Notes under the pieces: model-generated
Seen by the model: only the letters and a program-made list of their open reading frames with translations
The model's database searches: none
What the model was told of the DNA's origin: nothing
Assembly (NCBI GenBank): GCA_021741355.1
Contig: JAIOXZ010000002.1
Coordinates: 62,001-126,000, forward strand
DNA length: 64,000 bases
Direction of reading: 5' to 3'
Origin: Caulobacter sp.
GTDB lineage: Bacteria; Pseudomonadota; Alphaproteobacteria; Caulobacterales; Caulobacteraceae
In this document: piece after piece, positions 48,822 to 57,760 of the stretch
How the letters are laid out: each line of letters begins with the position of its first letter
Numbering within the stretch: the first letter of the stretch is position 1
Program-made: the position numbers and the translations under genes

Positions 48822-49403
48822 ATGCGCCGGATGCTCCCCGCCCTGCTGCTGCTCCTCGCCGCCGGCCCGGCCCAGGCCGACTGGACCCTCGACGGCGCGG
48901 CGCTCCGCCAGCTGTCCCGCGGCGCGGTGCATGCCGAGGTTCATCCCGATGGCGACGGGGTCTCCGGGGTGGTGTTCGGCGCCGTCGAGATCGACGCCCC
49001 GCCCGCCGTGGTCTGGCGCACCATCACCGACTGCGGCCGCGCCGGCCGGATGGCCCCCAGCGTCAAGTCCTGCCGCATCACCACCCGCGATCCGGAGGGC
49101 CGCTGGGACGTCCGCGAGATGATTGTCCGCAGCGGGATCATGCCCGCCTTCCGCACCGAATTCCGCTCCGAGTTCGCCCCGCTGCGGTCGATCCGCTTCC
49201 GCTGCACGGCCGGCGACATCCGCACCTGCAAGGGCGAGTGGCGGCTCGAGCCGCTGGCCGACGGCCGGACCCGGGTGCTCTACGAGAACCGCGCCAGCTC
49301 ACCCTTCCCCGCACCGGCCATCGTCGCCCGGGCCGCCATGCGCCTGGACCTCGCCGACGCCCTGCGGGCCCTGCGGCGCGAGGCGGAGTCCCGCGAACCC
49401 TAG
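48822..49403 (+). CDS. secreted SRPBCC/START-fold protein
   Basis: 193 residues from ATG 48822, chosen because GGGGAGCGG lies just before it and a good signal peptide follows (MRRMLPALLLLLAAGPAQA). An upstream ATG at 48795 overlaps the acs stop (ATGA) and would mask it. The mature part has the SRPBCC pattern: EIDAPPAVVWRTITDCGRAGRM, WDVREMIVRSG, EWRLEPLADGRTRVLYENRAS and PAIVARAAMRLDLADALRALR. Periplasmic lipid- or hydrophobe-binding fold; ligand unknown. The stop shares bases with the convergent hydrolase gene (CTAG). Confidence 0.82.
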   Translation: MRRMLPALLLLLAAGPAQADWTLDGAALRQLSRGAVHAEVHPDGDGVSGVVFGAVEIDAPPAVVWRTITDCGRAGRMAPSVKSCRITTRDPEGRWDVREMIVRSGIMPAFRTEFRSEFAPLRSIRFRCTAGDIRTCKGEWRLEPLADGRTRVLYENRASSPFPAPAIVARAAMRLDLADALRALRREAESREP

Positions 49404-50434
49404 CGGGCGGTCGATTCCCTCGAGGGCGCCGGCCCGAGCCGGCTGTCAAAGAAGGCCACGACCTGCCGGTTGAAGGTCCTGTGGAAGGCCTTGCGGTCAA
49501 ATCCCTTGGGGTCAGCGCAGAGCATCGGCGGCAGGAGCAGCCTGCCGAGGCCGCAGGGCGCCAGGAACGACAGGTGCGCGGCACCCGGGACCCGGTGATA
49601 GTCCGGCGCCGTCGGCAGTCGCCCTCGAACGAGGTCAGTGTTGGTCGCCGAAGGGACCGTGACGTCCTGGTCACCGGCCCACAGCTGGACGGGCGCGGTC
49701 ACCGCCGCCAGGCTCGGGCGGTCAAAGGCGAAGCCAAAGCCGGGCGCCGCGAGCACGGCGGCCTTGACGCGGGGATCATGAGTCCAGCCGAGCGCCGCCG
49801 GTCCGGGCTTGATCAGCTTGCAGACCAGTTCCGGCGTCTTCGCACAGTGGCTCGGAACGAGCCCCATGTCCGGTCGACCACCGAGGACGACAAGCCCCGT
49901 CACACCTCCTGCCGAGAGGCCGAACAGGCCCAGCCGCGCGGGATCCAGACGGGACCGGCCCGACCATTCCCTCAGGAGGAAGTCGTTGACCCGGACGACC
50001 TGCCGCGCCCGGTCCTCGATCCAGCGCGGCGTTCCCACGGCGGAGTCGTCCTGGAAGTTGTCCCCCGGGTGCTGAGGCGCCGCCACCAGATAGCCGGCCT
50101 CGGCCAGGGCCAGGGCAGTGTCCAGGTGGCTAAGGGACCCGCCGCCCGTGCCGTGCGACATGACCACGACCGGCAGGTGGTCGCCCGCGACCGCGCCGCC
50201 CCTGGCCAGCCGTATGGCGCCCGTGCCAGACAGGATCAGTCGGGGCTTGTCTGTGGTCGGATAGATCAGCACCACCGGAATCGGCGGATGGCCGGGATCA
50301 GAGACCATCACCTGGCGGATACCCACTGGGCGGCTCGGCGTCACGGCGGTGGTGAGCACCACGCCGGCCAGCGTCACGGCGGCGAGCAGAGCAAAGGCGG
50401 CCAGAAAGCCGGCGATCCGTAGCGCGATCTTCAT
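49400..50434 (-). CDS. alpha/beta hydrolase of the dienelactone/PAF-acetylhydrolase type
   Basis: 344 residues. An N-terminal membrane segment or uncleaved signal (about 7-30) precedes the hydrolase domain. Oxyanion region VVVMSHGTGGGSLSHL, nucleophile elbow GLFGLSAGG with S174, and the C-terminal HLSFLAPCG with the likely catalytic histidine. Envelope-associated; substrate unknown. Its ATG overlaps the stop of the TetR regulator (ATGA), so it is the second gene of a regulator-enzyme operon, probably repressed by that regulator. Confidence 0.87.
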   Translation of the reverse strand: MKIALRIAGFLAAFALLAAVTLAGVVLTTAVTPSRPVGIRQVMVSDPGHPPIPVVLIYPTTDKPRLILSGTGAIRLARGGAVAGDHLPVVVMSHGTGGGSLSHLDTALALAEAGYLVAAPQHPGDNFQDDSAVGTPRWIEDRARQVVRVNDFLLREWSGRSRLDPARLGLFGLSAGGVTGLVVLGGRPDMGLVPSHCAKTPELVCKLIKPGPAALGWTHDPRVKAAVLAAPGFGFAFDRPSLAAVTAPVQLWAGDQDVTVPSATNTDLVRGRLPTAPDYHRVPGAAHLSFLAPCGLGRLLLPPMLCADPKGFDRKAFHRTFNRQVVAFFDSRLGPAPSRESTAR

Positions 50435-51018
50435 TGAGCGACTCCCCGGTGGTCGGGCGGAAAGGCCCGCAGGCCATTGGCGATGGCCATTTGATAAATC
50501 TCCCGGAACTGGTCCGGACTGCTGAAGCGGCCGGCGCGGTCCATCGACACCAGACCCTGCGCCAGGGCCGACAGGGTCAGGGCGATATCGAGGGATGGCG
50601 CCTCGCTCAGGAAGCCCTGCGCCCGGGCGTCGTCGATGCGGGCGGTGATCCGGCTGATCACCCGCGACGAGCCGCCCGAGAAGTCCTCCGGGAACTGCTT
50701 CGCCCCGCTGGCCCGCAGCAGGAAGGCTGCGTCGAAGCGGTGGGGGTCCTCGACGGCGAAGTCGAGGAAGGCGGCCAGCACCTGCTCCAGCCAGGCCACC
50801 GGATCGGCCTCGTCGACCGCGGCCACCCGGGCCTCCCAGGCGTCGAAGCCGTCCAGCATCAGGGCGTCGAGCAGGGAGTCCTTGGTCGGGAAATGACGAT
50901 AGATGGCCATGGTCGACAGACCGGCGTCCCTCGCCACGGTCCGCATGGACAGGCCGCCCAGGCCGTCCCGCTCGAAGGCGGCTCTCGCGGCCTGGAAGAT
51001 GCGATCGCGCGTTGTCAT
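50431..51018 (-). CDS. TetR family repressor
   Basis: 195 residues from ATG 51018. Classical N-terminal helix-turn-helix: MTTRDRIFQAARAAFERDGL, then TVARDAGLSTMAIYRHFPTKDSLLDAL. The C-terminal ligand domain is of the TetR_C type. Directly upstream of its start is a palindromic operator, so it probably represses itself and the hydrolase gene it overlaps. Codons upstream of 51018 fall in that operator and were not used. Confidence 0.93.
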   Translation of the reverse strand: MTTRDRIFQAARAAFERDGLGGLSMRTVARDAGLSTMAIYRHFPTKDSLLDALMLDGFDAWEARVAAVDEADPVAWLEQVLAAFLDFAVEDPHRFDAAFLLRASGAKQFPEDFSGGSSRVISRITARIDDARAQGFLSEAPSLDIALTLSALAQGLVSMDRAGRFSSPDQFREIYQMAIANGLRAFPPDHRGVAQ

Positions 51019-51021
51019 GCG

Positions 51022-51051
51022 TACACCGTACACAATAGTGCGTACGGTGTA
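51022..51051. promoter_or_regulatory. TetR operator: TACACCGTAC-N10-GTACGGTGTA
   Basis: Perfect 10-nt inverted arms, TACACCGTAC at 51022-51031 and GTACGGTGTA at 51042-51051, separated by 10 nt and followed by GTATAC-like sequence. The site begins 4 nt upstream of the tetR start codon and covers the likely promoter of the tetR-hydrolase operon. The arm and spacing size is typical of TetR-dimer sites. Confidence 0.75.
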
Positions 51052-51124
51052 TACATTTGTTTGCGACGATGTCTGGCAGACCTCATCGCCCGACCTGTTC
51101 GGGCGTTGAGGGAGCAACCTTGCC

Positions 51125-51832
51125 CTAGTGGGTGATCGTCTGGCGGTAGGGGATGTAGAGCGCCAGCTCCAGCGGTCCCGACTGGTACCAGGTCACCGGC
51201 AGGGTCAGGCCCTCGACCACCACGCTGTAGCCCTCGCCAAACGCCCTGGCGGTCTTGTTGGCGTCCGTCGCGACAAGATTGATGATGTCACTGCGATATT
51301 GCCCTGGGCCAATCAGCGTCAGGTCCCAGCCCCCGCTCATCAGCACTTCGGTGCGGCCGGTCTTGGGCGTCCTCTTCACGAAGGCCTCGATGCGGCCGGT
51401 GACCGAGTCATAGGTGTCGGTCGGCAGCACCCGGGTCTTCAAGGTCAGGGTCGCGGTGCTCGTGTCGACCTTGGTCGCCGCGCGGATGATGCTCTCGAGA
51501 TCAGCCGGGTCGAACTTGCGCACAATGTCGTCGTCCTCGACGGCAAGTTCGATGCCGGCGGCCGCCGCGCCCTTCACCAGCGCCTGCAGCGTGGCCTTCA
51601 GCTCCGCCTTCCGCTGGATGAGATCGCGGGTGTCGCAGGTGACCTCAACACGGGTCAGGATGTTGTCCGCCCGCTTCTTCAGCACGATCGCCGGGGTCTC
51701 GGTCGGCTCGTAGTCCTGCATCCGCGAGCCGGTGACGACGATCTCGGAGACATCGCTGTCCTGGGCGACGGCGATCGGACCGGCGACGAGCATCAGACTC
51801 GCGGCCAGGACGGCCAGACGCGTGGCTTTCAT
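51125..51832 (-). CDS. periplasmic protein, possibly SIMPL-like, with TonB-receptor-like N-terminus
   Basis: 235 residues. Signal peptide about 1-23 (MKATRLAVLAASLMLVAGPI). The mature start VSEIVVTGSRM is the phrase seen at the plug start of TonB-dependent receptors, but no plug or barrel follows; total length rules out a receptor. The body (ILTRVEVTCDTRDLIQRKAELKATLQALVKGAAAAGIELA) alternates strand and helix as in SIMPL/DUF541 proteins. Assignment is weak. The single gene lies between the tetR promoter and the M16 protease. Confidence 0.72.
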   Translation of the reverse strand: MKATRLAVLAASLMLVAGPIAVAQDSDVSEIVVTGSRMQDYEPTETPAIVLKKRADNILTRVEVTCDTRDLIQRKAELKATLQALVKGAAAAGIELAVEDDDIVRKFDPADLESIIRAATKVDTSTATLTLKTRVLPTDTYDSVTGRIEAFVKRTPKTGRTEVLMSGGWDLTLIGPGQYRSDIINLVATDANKTARAFGEGYSVVVEGLTLPVTWYQSGPLELALYIPYRQTITH

Positions 51833-51966
51833 GGAAACCTCCCGTTGTTTTGCCGGGAGCTTGGGCGCGGCCCGCGTCGGCGTCCAGCCGCCACATGACA
51901 GGACCGTAAGGTTTCGCCGCCGCGGCCCGGTGCTAGGGTCCGCGCACAGTTCATCCGGAGTTCTCC

Positions 51967-54822
51967 ATGCGCCGTCCGGCCAAGGCCTTCCTGCTCGCCC
52001 TCGCTCTCGCGTCTTCGGCCCTCGCGCCGGTCGCCTGGGCCCAGACCGCTCCCGCTCCGGCCATCGCCTCCGCCGCGGCGGAAGTGCCCCCGATCGCCTT
52101 CAAGAGCCGCGTCCTGGCCAACGGGATGAAGGTCTTCTACTCGGCTGACCGCACCACCCCGAACGTGACCGTCCAGGTCTGGTACGGCGTCGGCGCCAAG
52201 GATGATCCCGCCGGTCGCTCGGGCTTCGCCCACCTGTTCGAACACCTGATGTTCAAGGCCACCCGCGATCTGCCGGCGGAGTCCTTCGACCGGATGACCG
52301 ACGATGTCGGCGGGTTCAACAACGCCTCAACCTGGTCGGACTTCACCAACTACTACGAGGTCGTTCCGGCCAACCACCTCGAGCGCCTGCTGTGGGCCGA
52401 GTCCCAGCGCATCGGCTCGCTCGTGGTCGACGAGGCCACCTTCAAGTCCGAACGCGACGTTGTGAAGGAGGAGCTGCGCCTGCGGGTGCTGTCCGACCCC
52501 TACGGCCGGTTCTTCCGGATCGTCATTCCCGACGCCAGCTACACGACCCATCCCTACAAGCGCCCGGGCATCGGCTCGATCGAGGACCTCGACGCGGCGA
52601 CCGTCGACGACGTGCTGGCCTTCCACGCCACCTACTATCGCCCGGACAACGCGGCCCTGATCGTGGTCGGCAACTTCGACGAGGCCGAGCTGAACGGCTG
52701 GATCGACAAGTATCTCGCCCCGCTGAAGACGCCGACGACGCCGCTGCCGCGCGTCACCCTCAGCGAGCCGGCCCGCACCGCGGAGCGCACCGTCACGGCC
52801 TACGCGCCGAACGTGCCGCTGCCGGCGGTCGCCATCACCTGGCAGGGACCGGCGGCTTCGGATCCGGACGCCGCGGCCCTGGTGGTGCTCGACGCCATCC
52901 TCTCGGGCGGCAAGTCCTCGCGGCTCTACAACAGCCTGGTCTATGACCAGCAGCTGGCCCAGGCGGCCTTCTCCAGCGCCGACCTGAACGCCCAGCCGGG
53001 CCTGTTCTGGGTCGGCGCCATCATGGGCGGCGGCAAGACGGTCGACGAGGGCCAGGCGGCCCTGATGGCCGAGATCCGCCGCCTGCGCGACGCGCCGCCG
53101 ACCGAGGCCGAACTGGCCGAAGCTCGCACCGAGATGATCGCCAGCGCCGTGCGCGACCGCGAAACCATCGACGGCCGCGCCTTCTCGCTCGGCTACGCCC
53201 TGATCATGGAAGGCGACGCGGCCAAGGCCAACACCGGCATCGCCGAGCTGCAGGCCGTCACCGCCGCCGATGTCCAGCGCGTGGCGCGCAAGTACCTGGC
53301 CGACGACCGTCTGGTGGCCATCCGCTACCTCGACGAGAGCCAGCGCCCCGCAGGCGAGGCCGCCCCGGCGCCCGCCCGGGTCAAGCCGGTCATGTCGCCG
53401 AAGTTCAAGGGCCAGGTCTTCACCCTGGCGCCGGAAGCCGAACGCGCGGCGCCTCCGGCGCTGGGAACCCCCGTCGCGCCGGTCCTGCCGCTGGCTTCGG
53501 AGAAGACCCTGGCCAACGGCCTGCGCGTGATCGTCGCGCGCAGCAGCGACCTGCCGCTGGTCACCGCCGAACTGACCGTCCGCTCCGGCGCGGCGGTCGA
53601 TCCGGCCGACCGCGCCGGCGCCTCGGCCATGATGGCCGAGCTGCTGACCGAGGGAACGACCACCCGCAGTTCCGTCGACATCTCCAGCCAGACCGAGGCG
53701 CTCGGCGCGGACCTCTCGGCCGGCTCGGGCTGGGAATCCTCTTCGGTGACGCTCAACGTCATGCCGCAGAACCTCAAGGCTGCCATGGGCATCATGGCCG
53801 ACGTCACCCTCAACCCGGCCTTCGCCCAGACGGAGCTGGACCGCGTCCGCGACCAGTCGCTCGACGGCTTCTCTGTGGCGCTGAAGCGGCCCGGCACGGT
53901 CGCCGGCTTCATCACCCCGACGATCATCTACAGCGGCTCGTCCTATGGCCACGTCGCCGGCGGCACGCCGGCCTCGCTGCCGAAGCTGACCCGCGCCGAC
54001 CTGCTGGCGATCCACAACACCTGGTGGCGGCCGGACAACGCGGTGCTGGTCATCGTCGGCGACCTGACCCCGGAACAGGGCTTCGCCCTGGCCGAGGCGG
54101 CCTTCGGCGGCTGGACCCGTCCGACCGCCCCCCTCCCGGCGCTGCCCACGGCCGACGCCAACCCGCCCGTGCGCAACGTGATCGTCGACATGCCGGGAAC
54201 CGGACAGGCCGCCGTCACCCTGGCCCGTCGCGGCATCGCCCGCAGCGACCCGCGCTACTATGCGGGCGTGGTCGCCAACACCATGCTCGGCAGCGGCCTG
54301 TCCTCGCGCCTGAACCAGGAGATCCGGGTCAAGCGCGGCCTGGCCTACGGGGCGGGCTCCAGCCTGTCGGCGCGCAGGATCGTCGGCGGCTTCACCGCCT
54401 CGACCCAGACCAAGAACGAGTCGGCCGCCCAGGTCGTCGGCCTGATCCGCCAGGAACTGGCCGGCATGGCCACCATCCCGGCGACGCCGGCCGAACTGAC
54501 GGCCCGCAAGTCGGCGCTGGTCGGCGACTTCGGTCGCGACATCGGCACCACCGACGGCCTGGCCGGCATGCTCGGCGGGCTGGCCGTCTACAACATCGAT
54601 CTGGGCGAGATGAACCTCTTCACCGGCAAGGTCGAGGCGGTCACGGCCGAGGAAGTCTCGGCCTTCTCGGCCGATATCCTGGACCCGGCGAAAGCCAGCG
54701 TGATCATCGTCGGCGACGCCGGCAAGTTCGGACCTGACATCAGGACCGCCGTCCCGAACGCCACGGTCATCCCCATCGGCGACCTCGACCTCGACAGCCC
54801 GACGCTGAAGAAGGGGCAGTAA
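51967..54822 (+). CDS. M16 family zinc metalloprotease (two-domain, secreted)
   Basis: 951 residues. Signal peptide about 1-26. The first M16 half has the inverted zinc motif HLFEH (H89, E92, H93) and the distal glutamate in KSERDVVKEELR near 167. A second M16-like half (about 500-930) begins again with VLPLASEKTLANGLRVIVARSS and contains no HxxEH motif, as in pitrilysin-like and Rieske-core proteins with an inactive partner half. Periplasmic or surface peptidase; substrate unknown. Start is preceded by GGAG. Confidence 0.93.
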   Translation: MRRPAKAFLLALALASSALAPVAWAQTAPAPAIASAAAEVPPIAFKSRVLANGMKVFYSADRTTPNVTVQVWYGVGAKDDPAGRSGFAHLFEHLMFKATRDLPAESFDRMTDDVGGFNNASTWSDFTNYYEVVPANHLERLLWAESQRIGSLVVDEATFKSERDVVKEELRLRVLSDPYGRFFRIVIPDASYTTHPYKRPGIGSIEDLDAATVDDVLAFHATYYRPDNAALIVVGNFDEAELNGWIDKYLAPLKTPTTPLPRVTLSEPARTAERTVTAYAPNVPLPAVAITWQGPAASDPDAAALVVLDAILSGGKSSRLYNSLVYDQQLAQAAFSSADLNAQPGLFWVGAIMGGGKTVDEGQAALMAEIRRLRDAPPTEAELAEARTEMIASAVRDRETIDGRAFSLGYALIMEGDAAKANTGIAELQAVTAADVQRVARKYLADDRLVAIRYLDESQRPAGEAAPAPARVKPVMSPKFKGQVFTLAPEAERAAPPALGTPVAPVLPLASEKTLANGLRVIVARSSDLPLVTAELTVRSGAAVDPADRAGASAMMAELLTEGTTTRSSVDISSQTEALGADLSAGSGWESSSVTLNVMPQNLKAAMGIMADVTLNPAFAQTELDRVRDQSLDGFSVALKRPGTVAGFITPTIIYSGSSYGHVAGGTPASLPKLTRADLLAIHNTWWRPDNAVLVIVGDLTPEQGFALAEAAFGGWTRPTAPLPALPTADANPPVRNVIVDMPGTGQAAVTLARRGIARSDPRYYAGVVANTMLGSGLSSRLNQEIRVKRGLAYGAGSSLSARRIVGGFTASTQTKNESAAQVVGLIRQELAGMATIPATPAELTARKSALVGDFGRDIGTTDGLAGMLGGLAVYNIDLGEMNLFTGKVEAVTAEEVSAFSADILDPAKASVIIVGDAGKFGPDIRTAVPNATVIPIGDLDLDSPTLKKGQ

Positions 54823-54832
54823 CACGGCCTCA

Positions 54833-54949
54833 ATCCTCCCCAACGCAGTTGGGGAGGGGGACCGCCGGAGGCGGTGGAGGGGAGTCCGCGCACCGACTCC
54901 CCTCCACCACGCTCCGCGTGGTCCCCCTCCCCGCAAAGCGGGGAGGATA
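54833..54949. repeat. palindromic repeat (GGGGACC...GGTGGAG family), copy 2
   Basis: ATCCTCCCCAACGCAG opens it; inside, GGAGGGGGACCGCC, then GGCGGTGGAGGGGAGTC and its complement GACTCCCCTCCACCACGC, then GTGGTCCCCCTCCCC close it. The same design as 285-445. Between the M16 gene and the aminotransferase (144-nt gap). Confidence 0.8.
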
Positions 54950-54966
54950 GTGTAGAAGATGCCCCC

Positions 54967-56097
54967 ATGACCGCGCAGATCGACCCCTTCCACGCCATCG
55001 CCATCAGCCGGCTGGCGCACCAGCTCAAGGCTGAGGGCCGGTCGATCATCCACATGGAGTTCGGTCAGCCCTCGACCGGCGCCCCGGCGGCGGCGATCGC
55101 GGCGGCCCACCATGTGCTCGACACCGACGGCATGGGCTACTGGGAGAGCCCGGCCCTGCGCGCGCGGATCGTGCAGCACTATCGCGAGACCTACGGCGTC
55201 ACGGTCGAGGAAGGCCGGATCATCCTGACCTGCGGCGCCTCGCCGGCGCTGGTGCTGGCCCTGCTGTCGGCCTTCTCGCCCGGCGAGCGGGTGGCGCTGG
55301 CCCGGCCCGGCTATGTCGCCTACCGCAACACGCTCAAGGCCCTGCGGATGGAGCCGGTGGAAATCGCCTGCGGCGCCGACAGCGGCTACCAGCTGACGGC
55401 GGCCCATCTGGCCGCGCTCGACCCGGCGCCCGCCGGGGTGATCATCGCCAGCCCGGCCAACCCGACCGGTACGATCATTCCCGCCGACGAAATGAGAGCG
55501 ATCGCCGAGGTCTGCCGTACACGGAACATCCGCATTGTCTCTGACGAAATCTACCATGGGCTAAGCTACATCGAGCCCTGCCGGTCGATCCTCGAATTCG
55601 AGCCGACCGCCCTGGTGGTCAACAGCTTCAGCAAATACTTCAGCATGGTCGCCTGGCGGCTGGGCTGGCTGCTGGCCCCGGCGGACCTGATCGCCAGCGC
55701 CCGCGCCTATGTCGGCAACCTGTTCCTCACCGCGCCGTCGCTGAGCCAGCATGCGGGTCTGGCCGCCATGGACGCGACCGCCGAGCTCGACGACCATGTC
55801 GAGGTCTATCGCCGCAACCGCGCCCTGCTGCTGGAGGCCCTGCCGTCACTGGGGCTGGCCGATATCGCCCCGCCGGACGGGGCCTTCTACATCTACGCCA
55901 GCGTCGCCCATCTGACCGACGACAGCCTGGCCTTCTGCATGGATCTGCTGCGCGACACCGGCGTCGCCATAGCCTCGGGCGTCGACTTTGACCCCGTCGA
56001 GGGCCGCCGCTTCATCCGCATCAGCTTCGCCGTCTCGACGGCGGAGGTGGAGGAAGCGCTGAGCCGCTTGCGCCCCTGGTTCGCGGCGCGGCAGTAA
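54967..56097 (+). CDS. PLP-dependent class I/II aminotransferase
   Basis: 376 residues from ATG 54967. GQPSTGAPAAAI near the start, a cofactor region CGASPALVLALLSAF, NPTGT with the PLP-ring-binding asparagine, DEIYHGLSY, and the Schiff-base lysine K223 in NSFSKYFSMVAWRLGW. C-terminal R in RRFIRISF binds the substrate carboxylate. Aspartate/aromatic-aminotransferase-like; amino acid specificity not readable. Followed by a perfect palindrome that begins inside its stop codon. Confidence 0.92.
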   Translation: MTAQIDPFHAIAISRLAHQLKAEGRSIIHMEFGQPSTGAPAAAIAAAHHVLDTDGMGYWESPALRARIVQHYRETYGVTVEEGRIILTCGASPALVLALLSAFSPGERVALARPGYVAYRNTLKALRMEPVEIACGADSGYQLTAAHLAALDPAPAGVIIASPANPTGTIIPADEMRAIAEVCRTRNIRIVSDEIYHGLSYIEPCRSILEFEPTALVVNSFSKYFSMVAWRLGWLLAPADLIASARAYVGNLFLTAPSLSQHAGLAAMDATAELDDHVEVYRRNRALLLEALPSLGLADIAPPDGAFYIYASVAHLTDDSLAFCMDLLRDTGVAIASGVDFDPVEGRRFIRISFAVSTAEVEEALSRLRPWFAARQ

Positions 56098-56148
56098 ATG
56101 GGGACACACACCAATTTCACGTCGTGAAATTGGTGTGTGTCCCCATTT
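56096..56148. repeat. 53-nt perfect palindrome between convergent genes
   Basis: Two 26-nt arms around a single central T: left AAATGGGGACACACACC then AATTTCACG, right CGTGAAATT then GGTGTGTGTCCCCATTT. It starts in the TAA stop of the aminotransferase and ends 4 nt before the stop of the convergent DUF1993 gene. Shares the GGGGACA.../...TGTCCCC design with 45940-46025. Could be a bidirectional terminator, a protein-binding site, or both. Confidence 0.88.
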
Positions 56149-56151
56149 GCC

Positions 56152-56676
56152 TCATCCCTTCAGCTTCAGCTGACCCAGGAAGTAGCGCTTGCCGAGCGGC
56201 ACGCCGTTGGCGCGCAGCACGTCGTAGGCGGTCGAGGCGTGGAAGTAGAAGTTGGGCAGCGAGAACGACAGCAGGAAGCCCTCGGCGGTGAACGGCATCT
56301 TCGTCGGGCCGAACTCGAAGGTCACGTCCTTGCCGGCCAGGGCGTTGACCTCTTCCGGCGTCAGGGCCCGCAGCGCCGCCTGGGTGTCGGCGATAATCTT
56401 GATCAGGCCTTCGTAGGTCTCCGGCATGGCCGGGCCGCCGACCGCCTTGAACAGGCCAACCTTCACCGCCTCGATGGCGCCGATGGAATGGTGGGCGATC
56501 GAGGTGACCTGGAACGCCAGCGGCAGCATGTCGCCGGTCAGGCGCTTGCCGACCAGATCATCCGGGTTCGCGCCCTCGTCGGTGCAGTGCTTCAGGCCGC
56601 GATCGAGGAAGCCGGCGGCCGCGTCGACGGTCTGCAGGAACTGGCCGACGGTGATGTCATAGAGCGAAATGGTCAT
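56152..56676 (-). CDS. DUF1993 family protein
   Basis: 174 residues from ATG 56676 (GGGAGGCG upstream). The DUF1993 pattern: SLYDITVGQFLQTVDAAAGFLDRGLKH, LPLAFQVTSIAHHSIGAIEA, and PFTAEGFLLSFSLPNFYFHASTAYDVLRANGVPLGKRYFLG. Cytoplasmic four-helix DinB-like fold; unknown function. Convergent with the aminotransferase. Confidence 0.9.
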   Translation of the reverse strand: MTISLYDITVGQFLQTVDAAAGFLDRGLKHCTDEGANPDDLVGKRLTGDMLPLAFQVTSIAHHSIGAIEAVKVGLFKAVGGPAMPETYEGLIKIIADTQAALRALTPEEVNALAGKDVTFEFGPTKMPFTAEGFLLSFSLPNFYFHASTAYDVLRANGVPLGKRYFLGQLKLKG

Positions 56677-56759
56677 GGCGATCGCGCCTCCCGGGTGCGT
56701 TGCTTTGTGAAACGGTGGGCACATTGCCCAGCCCGCCGTCCGGCGGCAATCCCCAACCG

Positions 56760-57683
56760 TCAGCCCGCCGCAAAGACCTCGCCGGCGATCTCGCTGATCT
56801 GGTCTCTCAGCCAGGCCAGCAGGGCGTCGCTGCCGCGGTGACTGGCCCAGACCAGGGTCATCTCGTAGTCGCCCCCCGGGAAGGGCGCGGCCGCCAGATG
56901 CAGGCCGAGGGCATCGACGAACCGGGCCGCAAGGGTGCGTGACACGGCCGTCACACCGTCCCCCGCCGCCACCGCCGCAAGCGCCGCCACGAAGCTGGGC
57001 GTGGTCAGGGCGATGCGTCGCTCCAGCCCCTCCGCCGCCAGGACCGAATCGATCAGCGACTGACCATCGCCGAACAGGCTGACCCCGACGTGACTGTGCC
57101 CGGCGTAGCCGGCCAGGGTTAGCGGACCGGCGGACGCCGGATGCCCCTTGCGCATGGCCACGACCATGCTGTCACGGGCGATCGGCGCGCTGACGGCGCC
57201 AGGCGGCAGATGGGCGCCGGTGACCGCGAAGGTGAGGTCGACCTCGCCGCGGGTCATGCGGATCGGCAGGTCGGGACTGTAGGCTTCGATGCGCAAGGTC
57301 AGCCCAGGCGCCTGCCTCGCCAGCCGGGCCGCCAGCGGCGGAACCAGCAGCACGGTGTGGATGTCGCTGGCGACGAGACGGATCGTGCGGGTTTCAGCGC
57401 GAGGATCGAACGCCGGCCGGCGGAACAGGCCCTTGAGGTCTCCGAGCGCGGTCGCCAGCTGGGGAACCAGCGCCTCGGCGAACGGCGTCGGCGCCAGGCC
57501 GCCGCCCTGGCGGATCAGCAGGGGATCGCCCAGCAGATCGCGCAGCCGTCCCAGCGCCCGGCTCATGGCCGGCTGGCTGAGCCCGACATCCGCCGCCGCC
57601 CGGGTGACATTCCGCCGCCGCAGCAGCGCCTCGAGCGGCGGCAGCAGGTTCAGGTCGACGGAGGCCAAATTCACTTCGCGCAT
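56760..57683 (-). CDS. LysR family transcriptional regulator
   Basis: 307 residues from ATG 57683. The winged helix-turn-helix is at about 8-66 (VDLNLLPPLEALLRRRNVTRAAADVGLSQPAMSRALGRL, RDLLGDPLLIR), and a PBP2-like effector domain follows. Divergent from the DUF2306 gene (77-nt gap between starts) with a T-N11-A box between, so it probably regulates that gene and itself. Inducer unknown. Confidence 0.93.
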   Translation of the reverse strand: MREVNLASVDLNLLPPLEALLRRRNVTRAAADVGLSQPAMSRALGRLRDLLGDPLLIRQGGGLAPTPFAEALVPQLATALGDLKGLFRRPAFDPRAETRTIRLVASDIHTVLLVPPLAARLARQAPGLTLRIEAYSPDLPIRMTRGEVDLTFAVTGAHLPPGAVSAPIARDSMVVAMRKGHPASAGPLTLAGYAGHSHVGVSLFGDGQSLIDSVLAAEGLERRIALTTPSFVAALAAVAAGDGVTAVSRTLAARFVDALGLHLAAAPFPGGDYEMTLVWASHRGSDALLAWLRDQISEIAGEVFAAG

Positions 57684-57700
57684 GACCCGGATACAAACTA

Positions 57701-57713
57701 TGCATTTCTGGCA
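57701..57713. promoter_or_regulatory. candidate LysR box TGC-N7-GCA
   Basis: TGCATTTCTGGCA, with arms TGC/GCA, fits the T-N11-A pattern of LysR sites, 18 nt from the lysR start and 48 nt from the DUF2306 start. Short arms, so chance is possible. Confidence 0.4.
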
Positions 57714-57760
57714 TGCGCAAGGCTGTGACACGGTTCAGGCTCGATCGCAGGGAGCCGCCG

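Noticed and set aside
51967-54822. Loss of activity in the M16 protease because the second half lacks HxxEH
   Set aside because: The first half retains HLFEH and the distal glutamate; an inactive second half is normal in this family.
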